From: Erythroxylum novogranatense
Lineage: Eukaryota; Streptophyta; Magnoliopsida; Malpighiales; Erythroxylaceae
Length of the DNA: 64,000 nucleotides
Direction of reading: 5' to 3'
NCBI GenBank assembly: GCA_029891385.1
Contig: CM057233.1
Span: forward strand, 52,282,063 to 52,346,062
The notes below the pieces were generated by a model. That model was not told the origin of the DNA. It made no database searches and saw nothing but the letters and a program-made list of their open reading frames with translations. Position 1 is the stretch's first letter, and each line of letters begins with the position of its first letter. Shown here piece by piece: positions 23,394-33,843 of this stretch. The position numbers and the translations under genes were made by a program.

Positions 23394-25662
23394 TGTTGGA
23401 CCCCGAATTTTTTTTTTTGGTGATGTCATTAAGCATGAATTGTGTTAATTATGTAATTAAGGCTTAGTTTGATTTATTTGGGAGTATTTTTTGGATAATT
23501 AAGGTTTAGTTGTGTTTAAGTGAGAAATAAAAGGGTAACAGAATATGAGGGCATTTTGGGAAGGTTACTTGAGTTGGATTGGTTTAAGCTTTGCTAAGAG
23601 GGGTAAGTTGGTCTTTGTATTCTTTTTAGATTTAAGAAGGAATTAGAAGATAGAAGGAAAGGAAAAGAAGAGGAAAGGAGAAAAGAAGAAGAAGAAGTCG
23701 TCGGTGGAGGAAGAAGAGAAGAGAATAAGAGAGTTGCGATCTTTGTGATTTCCGACAGATTTGAAGCTCATTTTGGGTAAGTTAGCTTCTTTTCAACTTG
23801 TTCTAGTTGGATTAAAGTCTAGAATTGATTGTGTGAGTTAGGATAGGTGGTGTAGGGTTTTTTCGGAAAAATTTGGGGAAATCCTTGGGTTGTTGGATTT
23901 GTGACTGATTTTGAGGTTTGATTGACTTAGAAATGTAGTTGAGACTTGAATCAAGGTTTAGGTGTGTTGCATTTGTGTTTGGGGAAGGATTGAAGTTGGA
24001 AAATGCTGGAAAGTCGGGTTCGGAGTCGTTCTCCAGACCCTTGCGTCATGACAATGTATGAACATGCTTGACGACGTGCGAGTTTGTCCTGACAAGCAAA
24101 ATTAAATTAAATCATGACGTGTGGGGAAGGTTAAATCATGACGTGCGAGTAGGAGTGCCTGCAGTAAGCGCACACTTGTGTTCGCCACGACGAGCGCGGG
24201 AGTTCGCCGCGACGAGCGCGGAAGTTCGCCGCGACGAACGCGGACGTTCGCCACGACGAACGGGGCTTCGCAGCGGCGAGCCCCTTGTTTCCAGCAGCGA
24301 TGAATTTTGGTATTTTTGGGCATATCTTTTGGTGTAGATGTCCAATTGAGGTGATTTTGGATTCGTTGAGAACTAAAGGTCAAAGGCTACAAGGTTTTTG
24401 AAGAAGGGAAGTTCAGGATTTGCCTCTAAGGTTTCGGGATTTTATAAGGAAGTTGAATGTAGACTTTTAGTGCTTTATTTTGGATTTTCAAGCTTTTGAA
24501 TATTTCTTTTGGATATTTTTTGAATGGGAATTGGGTTTATTATAGGCAACCAAGCTTATATGATTCAATCGCAAGAGGAAGGACAACAGTGAGCTTGGAT
24601 TCTCAAGAGATATTAGGTGGGTAATATACTTATAGTTATTGTGTGATTAGGCCAATTCTTGCCTATGTGTGAATATATGTTATATGTTTGTATGTTTACA
24701 TATGATTTGTTATAATATTTGAATGCTTTTGATTTTGCATACTTTGGAAAAACCATGAGAAGTAATTTCGAATCTGAGCATGTTATGCCTCGACTTCGGT
24801 CATGGCATTTTGAATAAATGAAAGCTTAAAAGCATATCATCTGATAAAATGATTATAAGCATGATTTTGTGCTTTTGTTTGGGCGAGAATGGAACCATTT
24901 CGTTAAATCGCGTGCTTGCGTTGACAAGAGCCTTCTCCCGGCTGCCCGCTTATGGATTATGAGCTCCGAATAGACTCATTTTGTTCAGGGTGTAAACTTC
25001 GGTTTCTCCCTTTTGTTTCCATGGAACCCTCGAGCCATGTGATGTGCATTGCATATTTGAACTGTTGGTTATAGAGCATATTTGTGACATATTTTGTGAG
25101 TCGAATTAATTTTGTTGAATGCGTAAATTGCTTGATTAGCATGTGAGTGCTAGAATTGTTGTATGTATATATATATATAATATATATACGTACATATACT
25201 AATTTGTACTAGTTGTTAGATGGCTATAATTATATTAATATTTGTTTGTGTAGCTCAACCCATTACTTTTCCCTCCTCAGGTGCAACTCAAGACATCGGT
25301 TGATCCTTGCCAGGCATCGAAGAACTCTGCAATAGTTTCAGATCATTTCCTTAAGTTAGTATTTTGGTTAGCCCACTAAGCATATCACCATTGGGCATTT
25401 TCATATATTGTATTTTTGGATTGGAACTTTCACATGTATTGTGCCATATTGTGAATGCTTGTTTAATGGATTTGAATTGTAATGGCATGGAGATCTTTTG
25501 TTTACAGGATGCAATTTATTTATTATGAGTACATATAGTGTGTATGTGTATGAATTGAATTTTGTATGATGTTGGGATCGGGTCCGAACTTATGGGGCGC
25601 CCGTCGCCGGCGCAGCCCGAGGGGCCGCCTCGAGAATGGGGCATCGAGACCCGGGCCCAACA
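23394..25662 (+). mobile_element. Element 1 3' LTR
   Basis: It starts TGTTGGACCCCGA and ends CGGGCCCAACA, 2269 bp, followed by the duplication GAAAA. It is collinear with the 5' LTR. The main difference is the CpG block, where the first part has decayed (ATCATGACG in place of GTCGCGACG, as expected from CpG to TpG change) and the later part has a compact 22-bp array. Confidence 0.93.
24180..24290 (+). repeat. 22-bp tandem array in the 3' LTR CpG block
   Basis: Units begin at 24180, 24202, 24224 and 24246, each close to GTTCGCCGCGACGAGCG plus five bases. A fifth, degenerate unit follows at 24267. The 5' LTR does not have this array in tandem form at the corresponding place. Confidence 0.88.
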
Positions 25663-26582
25663 GAAAATCCTCCTATGCTTCCTTTACCTTGCTAATAATG
25701 TGCCAATAAGCTTCTTTGTTCAAGCCTTTCAAGGGATTTTTCAACGCCTTCAACTTAGAGACTAGAGTAAGCTGTGCAATACCAGCCACTGGAATGTCCT
25801 ATATAAAGCCAACAACGCCCAAGAAGAGGCATGTTAGAGCCATAAATTAAAGAATTTAAACTGCCTGTTTCCCTGCTTCTCCTGTTTACTAAGTTTTACA
25901 ACCACCAGGTAGTGATCCGAAGCAATTTTCATAGAGAGGAAATGAGCCGAGTAGTACCAATCCTTTAGTGCCCAAGCGTTATCAACAAGCACATGGTCTA
26001 GTTTAGCCCATAGATGATGTTTCTGCCAAGTGAACACCTCTCCTTTGGAAGGGGCATCTTCGAGGCCCAAAGTCACGCGAAACTCCTGTAAGTCTTTCAT
26101 TAAGTAGGCAATAGGGGGTTTACAATCAATGCGTTCCATAGCTCTGCAAATATAGTTGAAATCCCCCATAATCACCCACGGTTTCCTGGTATTCACATTC
26201 AACCCAATTAATCTATTCCAAAGTTCCCGGCGCTTAGTCACACTATATAAGTCATAGATACAAGTCACCAAAAATTCTCGCTTTGTAACACTATGGAGTA
26301 ACCGACAATGAATGTGTTGTTCATCTATCTCCAATACCTAACAAGTGTAGATTGTTGGTTGCCAAACAATGTCCATTCGGCCTTTTTCAATCAATTCAAA
26401 GTTATGGTTGAATGCCCATCCCGGAAAGCGACTATAGACCAACCGCTTTAAACCTTCCTCTGTAAGTTTAGTTTCTAAAAGACATAAGAATTTATAATTG
26501 TGTTATCGAGCAATAGTGACAAAACTATTTTGTCGCGAGGTTGTACGGAGACCTCGGACATTCCAATTAAGCAAATTCATTT
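25663..26582 (-). pseudogene. LINE-B endonuclease region (L1-type ORF2 N-terminus)
   Basis: Read from 26582 leftward it begins MNLLNWNVRGLRT, a typical start of plant L1 endonuclease. It continues with an ETKL motif that carries the catalytic Glu, WVIMGDFNYI, KLDHVLVDNAW and IASDHYLVVV, the expected order of an APE-like endonuclease that nicks the target DNA. Frame damage lies near 26335-26345, with a stop after LVLEI-type sequence. Beyond the endonuclease it continues into a linker (LKALKNPLKGLNKEAYWHI) that runs up to the element 1 insertion at 25662. No ORF1 of this copy is visible; 26583 upward belongs to LINE-A. Confidence 0.87.
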
Positions 26583-28810
26583 TTGCAAGCGAGAGGGCAA
26601 AGCTTATGCATACCCCAGACAACTGTATCTCTACCACCCAATTTAACCACCAATTCATCAATTCATCTCGAATATAAGCTAGATTTTTCATTAGAGGGGA
26701 GTCCCATGTGTGGGGAACCCAATCCCAAATGGAAATATCCTGTAAGTATTCTCTATGAATCCATTGTACCCACAAGGAGTCAGCTTTTGCATGAATATTG
26801 CACAAGACCTTAGCTAATAAAGCATTGTTCCACTTTTTACTACATTTTAGACCCATACCCCCTTCGGCTTTAGGAGTACATACGTTATCCCAGGCCACTC
26901 TAAAATGCTTACCACCCTATAAGAATAATCTACAAATGGCTATGATCTGATCCAAGATTGTGGTAGGAATAAGGAAGGCTTATAACCAAAAGGCGAGCAC
27001 TCCATGGATTACAGAATTTATGAGCTCCGATCTACCTGCATAAGAAAGCGATTGCCCTTTCCAAGAGTTAAGGTAGCTTTCAACAGTTTCAAGTAGTACT
27101 AAAAATTGTGCAACCAAAACCTTCATTGGGGCTAGTGGGATCCCCAGGTAGCGAACTGGAAACTCCCCTAAGGAGTACTCTACCATTTGCCTTAAAGATT
27201 CCTTTTTATAGCTTTCTACACTAGAATTGTAGATGTTGGATTTTGTTACATTTATTCTCAACCCTGCCACCCTTTCCAAGGCATTCAGGGCATCTACCAG
27301 AATGCCCACAGAAGGTCGATCTCCTCTAGCAAAGAGCATGAGGTCGTCCGCAAATGCAAAGTGAGTAATTCCAAGTATTTTACATTTTGGATGATGATTA
27401 AAGCGGAGAGTGGCTGTTGTCTTTTTTAGGAGTCAAGAAAGGTATTCCAACCCGAGAAGGAATAATGTGGGAGACATGGTATCTCCTTGCCTAAGTCCCC
27501 AACGTCCTTTAAACATACCATGCAGTGCCCCGTTAATGGAAATAGAGAAGGAAGTAGTTCGCACACATTCCATAACCTATCTTGTGAAATGTGAAGGGAA
27601 CCCCAGACTGAACTACATTTGTTAAGGAACTTCCAATCAAATGTATCATAAGCCTTGGTAATATCAACTTTAACATACATCTCGGTGAGATTCTTTTCCG
27701 TGTATAACCCCTTACTAACTCCTGGGCGAGGAACACATTGTCAAACATGGTCCAACCAGGGATGAAGGCCGCCTGTGCAGGATCCACTATAGTCCCCGCC
27801 ACTTTCATTATCCTCTCATTCAGAATTTTTGTAATGATCTTGTACACAACATTCAGGCAAGCAATCGGCTTAAAATCAATTACTCAAGGAGCTGAGGTTG
27901 TTTTGGGGATGAGGGTAAGTATCGCATGGTTGAATTGTTTCAGCATTTCACTTAAGTAAACAAAACTCCTTTACAGCATCTGTTACATCCCCACCTACCT
28001 TGTCCCACTGGTGAATGAAGAAGGTTGATGAATACCCATCCGGCCCTGGCACTTTGTTCTCCTCGATAAAAAACATAGCTTTTTAATTTCTTCATCACTA
28101 ATTGAGGCCTCCAAGATTCGCTTTGCTTGGTCATCCAACATCTTACCACTGCGCACAATTTCCTCATCTATACGGTTTAGTGTGGTTTCGGTCCCTAAGA
28201 GTTCTTGGTAGAATCACAAGCAACAAGTTGCCACTTCATCCAAAGAGGTGGTTGGGGTATCATCTTCTTTGATGATATGAGATATTGACTTCAACTTCCC
28301 TCTTTTTTTCACTACCGTATGAAAATACTTAGTGTTTTTATCAGACTCCATCAAATGTGTGCATTTAGCTTTTTTTAAAAAGAAAGGTGTTCAACTTCCT
28401 TTAAAAAATCTACCTATTTTTCTCTTAGAAATCATCACTTGGTTCAGCTGAGTATCTTCGGGTTTGGTTAGGGTTTCCTTATATGCAACTTGGAACTCCT
28501 CTTGGGCCTTTGTAGTCCTATCAGTTATATTCCCATAGGCATGGCTCTTTAGGGATTTTAATGGAAGCTTAAGCTTTTTCAGTTTCTCACACAAGCTAAA
28601 TTGAGCAGAGCCAAAGCTTGTTCCCTTCCATTTTCTATCCATAAGGGCCTGAAACTGGGGATGTTGCAACCACATGTTGAAGAACTTAAAGGACCTATTT
28701 CCTGAGGGTGCTTTGCTGATTCATGCCTTTGCTGATTCATGCCTTTGATTGCCTCCCCTTGATTCAACTTGTTTCTATCGGACCAGGACTGAGCAATGGA
28801 TGTACACAGG
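26583..28810 (-). pseudogene. LINE-A ORF2 lacking the endonuclease domain
   Basis: The minus-strand order from high to low coordinate is a linker (NMWLQHPQFQALMDRKWKG, KSLKSHAYGNI), a KAKCTHLMESDKNT-like segment, RT with YKIITKILNERIM, a palm with FADD followed by LMLFARGDRPS, RYLGIPLAPMKV, and a C-terminal part with AWDNVCTPKAEGGMGLK that stops at 26587. The whole N-terminal endonuclease is absent: ORF1 is followed within about 100 bases by sequence that normally comes after it. There are several stops and frame shifts (about 27340, 27533, 27850, 28170-28390). The break at 26583 joins it directly to the endonuclease start of LINE-B. Confidence 0.88.
28711..28748 (+). repeat. Short tandem duplication at the endonuclease-deletion junction
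   Basis: A unit of about 16 bases (TTTGCTGATTCATGCC) occurs twice in a row, between the end of ORF1 and the point where ORF2 resumes without its endonuclease. Such filler duplications are typical of end-joining repair. Confidence 0.75.
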
Positions 28811-30394
28811 TCACTCCCCTCTCTCTGACATTGATTTTTTGGTGCTAACCAAAGCTGGGAGTTGTTTTGGGACTAGTCTGCCAATTTTCTTTTGTTTACT
28901 ATGTCTGCTACACCCTCTGCCATTGTTTTTCTGTGGTTTAACTTGCCCCGTCTGTTCATTACATGCCTCCACCTCTGGATGGGGGAGTGGAGTATCAATA
29001 GACTGACCATAGTTATCCGGAGTCGCTACAGGAGGAATTTCTCTAGCTGGTGCCTCTGCTTCCTTGTCTAAAGGCCGAATAGGTAACTTGCTAATTACCT
29101 TAGCCACTTTACCCGTGCCTATTATTGGTTGATTTGAGCCCAAGTCTGCCTTGGAGATAACGGCACCATCCTTAGGTAAATGTATCTGCTCCAACCTGTT
29201 TGGCCTTTTCCTCTTTAAAGGCAATTTACCTTGTGCCATTAATGTAGGAGCATTTACCTCAGCGGTATCTTGTGTTTGCTTCAGTTTGTGCTTCCCTTTG
29301 CACTCAAAAGGAGAATGCCCAAATTGGTTGCAATAGCAACAATACACCGGATAGGTTTCAAAGTAGACTAGCTGGAGGTAGGCATTCCAGGATGACAGTT
29401 GAACATCAAAGTTAGTGATAGGTTTTTTCGAGACATCTATTTCCACCAACAGGCGAGCATAACCTAGTCGAGATTAGTGCTAGTGATGTGGTCAGTGCAA
29501 ATGGGCTTACCGATCCTTGAACCAATTTTTGACAACTCTCGTTCAGTCTAGGCATCCAGGGGGTTATTCAGTAGTTGTATCCAAATCGGGACATTCATAA
29601 ACTCCTTGTAGTTGAAGGTGAACCCAGGTGAGAGTTTTTTCAGCAATAAGGTTTTCCCAAACATTACATAAGGTCCACCGGATAAAACACTCAAGCAATC
29701 ATCCTCGAAGTTAAACTGAAAGATTAGCCATCCCCTACTGTGAGGTAAGTGCTTGCATTTTACTGCCCATGTTGCCATTAGGTTCTCAATAGCCTTCAAC
29801 CCAAGAAACTTCCCTGTTAAGCGCCTAATTAAGCAAAATCCCCATTCCTGTTCAATCTCCAGAACATCTTCCTTAGCAAGAGTTACCGTATCCTCCACTG
29901 GTAGACATTCCAATTTTAGACCCCGATTAAGATCTTTTTTTGTGGCAGAATAGGCTTGCAAAGGACGACTTTTCACTTTCTTCCCCAATCCCCTTCTACG
30001 GCATTTTATCAAGCATTGGTTGCGTAGGTTTCCCACCCCCCAAAAGAGCAAAGTCGGCTTGCGGTATAGAATCAAACACTTCTTCCTCAGTATCCACTGT
30101 TTCACTGGAGTTCTTACTCCCTAAATCTATTTCCACTTCAGTTGTGGATGCTACATCATCACCCAGTTGAAGGGAACATTCAGCAACACACAAAAGTTTA
30201 GAGTTCATAGACATACCTGGAAGGCTATCAGGATAAGTATTTTTGGTTAAAGACGATTGAATGTGGGTGGCCTCGGTATCACTTGAAACTTTTGCTAGCA
30301 GACCCTTGTCATCCACCGAGAGCTTGCCCAAAGGCACCATAGGATGTAGACATTATGTTGTAATATCAATACCTTTGAGTTTTTTTCGACCCAT
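28811..30394 (-). pseudogene. LINE-A ORF1 (DUF4283 and CCHC knuckle type)
   Basis: The start is ATG at 30394 (MGRKKLKGID). A second copy of this N-terminus at 42513 has an intact frame where this one has a stop, which supports the start. Next comes an acidic region (SETVDTEEEVFDSIP). A DUF4283-type RNA-binding segment lies at 30105-29548 (GWLIFQFNFEDDCLSVLSGG, VPIWIQLLNNPLD). A zinc knuckle CCYCNQFGHSPFEC lies near 29345-29304, then a basic tail ending at 28811. In plant L1 elements ORF1 packages the element RNA. Frame breaks are near 30350, 30000 and 29460-29540. The N-terminal halves before and after 30000 overlap in different frames. Confidence 0.88.
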
Positions 30395-31002
30395 ATCGCC
30401 ATTTAGGAACCCTGGGAGAGATTCCCCTAGGTATGAGTTAGGTAGTGCCGGTGAGCACTACCCTGCAAACCTTCGTGAACAAATCTACTCCTGGTGTCGT
30501 CCTCTGACTAGGGTTTCCACTGGGACTTCTCCAATAAAGAGTCGAGGAGAAAGCAGTAGTCGAAACCCCCTACAGCACCACAAATCAACCCCTACTTTCA
30601 AGGCCTGGCGAGTACTGCCCTAATTGAATGACTATATCGTTCTCACTAGGAGGAGACAATCAGGCTCGTAAGAAACCCTAGCATTCACCTGTCGAAAATC
30701 TGAATCACACCTATTGTAAAGCCCACCGAAAAGAGGTCGGGAGGCAGTATACAAGGAGACAGATTACAAAAAGCGTCCACTACCTAACAGAGTCGAGTAT
30801 TGCTATCGAAAGTAAGGCCAGGAAGTGTTCAGAAGCTAGGAGATGGGAGATTCTCTAGGTGGTGCAGCATGGTCGTTCTTAGTTAGTGGAGTGATTTATC
30901 TTATTAATTCTGTTAACGAACGAAACCTCAGTCTACTAACCAGCTATGCGGAGGTTGACTTATTATTAAATTGAGTTGGAATATTGTATTGATTTAAAAG
31001 AA
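30395..31002 (-). mobile_element. LINE-A 5' leader and flank
   Basis: This noncoding stretch lies upstream of ORF1. It is repeated with high similarity at 42514-43122. It ends next to the poly(T)-marked 3' end of LINE-C. The last 27 bases before that poly(T) (30976-31002) resemble 32361-32387 on the other side of LINE-C, as a target duplication would. I cannot place the exact 5' end of LINE-A. Confidence 0.55.
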
Positions 31003-32360
31003 TTTTTTTTAGTAAATCAGTGATAAATTAATAAATAAGAAAATATGTACAAGACAAGGGAGAGAGGTTGAAGCCTCCTCTCCACCAAACATAGTGGAAA
31101 TCCCTGGACAAAAGAAAACCCCAATAAAGGCTACATAGATGGCAGAACATCACAACCATAGCTGGAGAAAAAACCTCCTAAAGAACCGAAGGACCAATAT
31201 GACCGAAACAAACAGCAGAGACAAAGGCAAGAAGTACAGACATGCAAGATCAATAGTGAGCACTGATAACTGTATAACTATCTCACCTGTCAGCACTGCA
31301 ATTTTTAAGTGGAACAAGTCTAAATGGAATATGCTCTTGGGAAGGGGATCGGACCATATATAGTAGAATTGTTGAAGTGGCTTGCTCCTGACTACTTCCG
31401 GATCTCAGTCGAGCGGACCTGATGGAAGCTAATCAAATGGAGCCTTTGCAATGGTGCTGTAGATGCTGACTGAGGGTACTCGGCTTAGCTTCACCTTCAA
31501 TGTTATTGTAGACCTAAAACTGAAAATGCATGGAGATAATTGAGGGAAAGGATGACTCTCCTACCTTACCTTCACTCCGAGAATGCTCTGCGCTGCTCCT
31601 GAATTTGGGTGAGAACTCTAACTGTCAATCCATCCACCTCCATGACTTCATATTTGAAAGACCTAGCATTTCGTTTTTTCCAAAGAGAATAGATTGTTGA
31701 GGATAGGAGAATAGGGAGGACAATAGGAAAGCGAAGAATATGGGATTGGTGCAGCCAAGAGGGAATATTATGGAGAGTAAGATTAAGTGGGAGGGTAATA
31801 TGGAAGTATGAAAGACAATTTGCTCACACGGTTTTGGAGAAGGGGCAGGCAAAGAAGAGATGGGCTATGGTTTCATTATCTTTGAGGCATAAGAAACAAT
31901 GATTAGGGGTTAGGAGGTAGGGAAGTCGGTCTCGAGTTTGCAATTTACTACAAAAGGCCAACCATAATATGAAGGAGTACTAGGGACTATTTCTTTTATA
32001 CCAAACAAGGGAATACTATGGGGTTATTTGAGTGGGGGGTCTAAGAAAGGTATAAGCTGATAAATTGGTGTACACAAGTTGATTAGCAGACCCTGCTAAC
32101 CACTCTAGACAATCAGGCTGAGAGGTACTCGGGTGATAGATAATAGGTTCCAATGTGCCCAAAATATCTGCTATGAAATTCAAATATTATTTCTGATCAC
32201 CTCTAAAATCATAGCTGTCATAGTCAAAGCAGAGCCATTAATGGCCCGAGAAATAGAGAAGTATTGGAGAATTCTTCTTGGGTGTCGTGATCCTACCAAA
32301 AGTTTGTAGATGCTCCATTTCTTAAAAGAATTGGTGGCCGCTTCGTGTCTTTCAATGGAC
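31003..32360 (-). pseudogene. LINE-C, 5'-truncated L1: C-terminal ORF2 part and 3' UTR
   Basis: On the minus strand it carries a zf-RVT-type segment (LAFCSKLQTRDRLPYLL, then CFLCLKDNETIAHLFFAC) and the family end STIYSLWKKRNARSF. A stop lies at 31574-31572, then about 560 bases of 3' UTR, and a poly(A) seen here as T8 at 31003-31010. The likely target duplication is about 27 bp (30976-31002 and 32361-32387, with a few mismatches). It is a typical 5'-truncated L1 insertion. The direction matches LINE-A and LINE-B. Confidence 0.8.
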
Positions 32361-32450
32361 CTGGAGTATCGTATTGATTTAAAGGAATTGGTGGGCCGCA
32401 TCGTATTGATTTAAAGGAATTGGTGGGCTACTTCGTGTCTTTCAATGGAC
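32329..32450 (+). repeat. Interleaved short duplications upstream of the LWD gene
   Basis: Two blocks alternate here. One is AATTGGTGG...CTTCGTGTCTTTCAATGGAC, present around 32334-32360 and again at 32417-32450. The other is ATCGTATTGATTTAAAGG, present at 32368-32385 and 32400-32417. A shortened third piece GAATTGGTGGGCCGC separates them. The pattern looks like copying with template switches during break repair. Confidence 0.75.
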
Positions 32451-32781
32451 GTATTGGATGCCTAAGAATTAAGATTGATAAAAATAAGGAATAAAGCAGT
32501 TTCAATAAAAGAAAATGTTGGTTTTAAGAATTGGTATAAGATGAATTTTGTTATAAACTGCGGTCCCAACACGTCCGGACGTACGTTTATATTCATTTTC
32601 TGTCATCCAAAGTCAACGCTGACTGACTCTTTCTTTCCGAGACAAATACTAATACACGATGAAATGGTGAATGATAGATAGATATGTTGTTACATGTTGC
32701 CTGGCGGTCGATTATAGAGAACACCGTACCAGGGCTGAGACAGAGACAGAGTGTGTTAAAATTAAAAATAAATTACGACAA

Positions 32782-32796
32782 GCGAGAGAGAGAGAG
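32782..32796 (+). repeat. (GA)n tract abutting the LWD start codon
   Basis: GCGAGAGAGAGAGAG runs directly up to the ATG at 32797. GA/CT tracts in 5' UTRs are common in plant housekeeping and regulatory genes. No clear TATA box is seen in the 350 bases upstream. Confidence 0.8.
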
Positions 32797-33843
32797 ATGG
32801 GTGCGAGCAGCGATCCAACACAGGACGGCTCCGACGAGCAACAGAAGCGCTCCGAGATCTACACCTACGAGGCTCCATGGCACATTTACGCCATGAACTG
32901 GAGCGTCCGCCGCGACAAGAAGTACCGCCTCGCCATCGCCAGCCTTCTCGAGCAGTACCCTAACCGGGTCGAAATCGTCCAACTCGACGACTCCAACGGT
33001 GAGATCCGCTCCGACCCCAATCTCTCCTTCGAGCACCCCTACCCTCCTACCAAGACCATCTTCATCCCCGACAAGGATTGCCAGAAGCCCGACCTCCTCG
33101 CCACCTCCAGCGACTTCCTCCGTGTCTGGCGTATCTCTGACGACCACGACCAACCCCGGGTAGAGCTCAAGAGCCTTCTCAACGGCAACAAGAGCAGCGA
33201 GTTCTGTGGGCCTCTCACGTCCTTCGATTGGAACGAGGCTGAGCCCAAGCGCATTGGGACCTCCAGCATCGACACTACCTGCACCATCTGGGACATCGAT
33301 CGCGAGGCTGTCGACACTCAGCTCATCGCTCATGACAAGGAGGTCTACGACATCGCTTGGGGAGGCGTTGGGGTCTTTGCTTCAGTCTCGGCTGACGGGT
33401 CGGTTAGGGTTTTCGATCTAAGGGACAAAGAGCACTCCACGATCATCTATGAAAGTACGGAGCCAGACACGCCGTTGGTTAGGCTGGGATGGAACAAGCA
33501 GGACCCCAGGTACATGGCCACCATTATTATGGACAGCGCTAAGGTGGTTGTACTCGACATTCGCTTCCCGACGCTACCGGTTGTGGAATTGCAGAGGCAC
33601 CAAGCCAGTGTCAATGCTATAGCTTGGGCTCCTCATAGCTCTTGCCATATATGTACGGCTGGGGATGATTCTCAGGCGCTGATTTGGGATCTGTCCTCCA
33701 TGGGCCAGCCCGTTGAAGGGGGTTTGGATCCCATTTTGGCGTACACTGCAGGAGCTGAAATCGAGCAACTTCAGTGGTCTTCGTCTCAGCCTGATTGGGT
33801 TGCCATTGCATTCTCTACTAAACTTCAAATTCTTAGGGTTTGA
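32797..33843 (+). CDS. LWD1: LWD1/LWD2-like WD40 repeat protein (TTG1/AN11 superfamily)
   Basis: A single exon of 348 codons; the family is usually near 346. I chose ATG 32797 ([12 protein letters not shown]). The frame is also open upstream to 32671, but that part ([10 protein letters not shown]) is low-complexity leader and does not resemble the family. WD40 repeats are visible at about residues 100-113 ([15 protein letters not shown]), 137-168 (ending TCTIWDID), 180-208 (ending GSVRVFDLR), 226-256, 266-299 (ending QALIWDLS) and 318-348. The beta-propeller serves as a protein scaffold. In Arabidopsis, LWD1/2 are clock proteins that act with TCP factors to activate CCA1. The N-terminal [20 protein letters not shown] is characteristic of LWD rather than TTG1, which acts with MYB/bHLH factors. 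GC-rich codon use contrasts with the surrounding AT-rich transposons. No breaks are seen. Confidence 0.95.
   Translation: MGASSDPTQDGSDEQQKRSEIYTYEAPWHIYAMNWSVRRDKKYRLAIASLLEQYPNRVEIVQLDDSNGEIRSDPNLSFEHPYPPTKTIFIPDKDCQKPDLLATSSDFLRVWRISDDHDQPRVELKSLLNGNKSSEFCGPLTSFDWNEAEPKRIGTSSIDTTCTIWDIDREAVDTQLIAHDKEVYDIAWGGVGVFASVSADGSVRVFDLRDKEHSTIIYESTEPDTPLVRLGWNKQDPRYMATIIMDSAKVVVLDIRFPTLPVVELQRHQASVNAIAWAPHSSCHICTAGDDSQALIWDLSSMGQPVEGGLDPILAYTAGAEIEQLQWSSSQPDWVAIAFSTKLQILRV

Larger units (their letters stand above)
10919..25662 (+). mobile_element. Element 1: Tekay-like chromovirus (Ty3/gypsy), full-length but defective
   Basis: The order is 5' LTR (10919-13139), primer-binding site, gag-protease-RT, RNase H, integrase with chromodomain, polypurine tract and 3' LTR (23394-25662). 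It is flanked by the 5-bp duplication GAAAA at 10914-10918 and 25663-25667. Domain order and the C-terminal chromodomain identify it as a chromovirus. The LTR length above 2 kb and the RT/IN sequence suggest the Tekay clade, which is inference from family knowledge. It inserted into LINE-B, and a 5.35 kb solo LTR then inserted into its pol gene. Confidence 0.93.

Noticed and set aside
30261..30623. 120-codon plus-strand frame, and its copy at 42380-42730
   Set aside because: They are antisense to the LINE ORF1 start and leader. The minus-strand reading fits the L1 family.
32671..32796. Upstream in-frame ATG of the LWD gene at 32671
   Set aside because: The added 42 residues do not resemble the family N-terminus and include the translated GA repeat. 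The ATG at 32797 gives the usual length.
32773..33333. 186-codon frame antisense to the LWD gene
   Set aside because: It is a shadow of the GC-rich LWD coding strand. Its Val/Gly/Glu-rich product has no recognisable motif.
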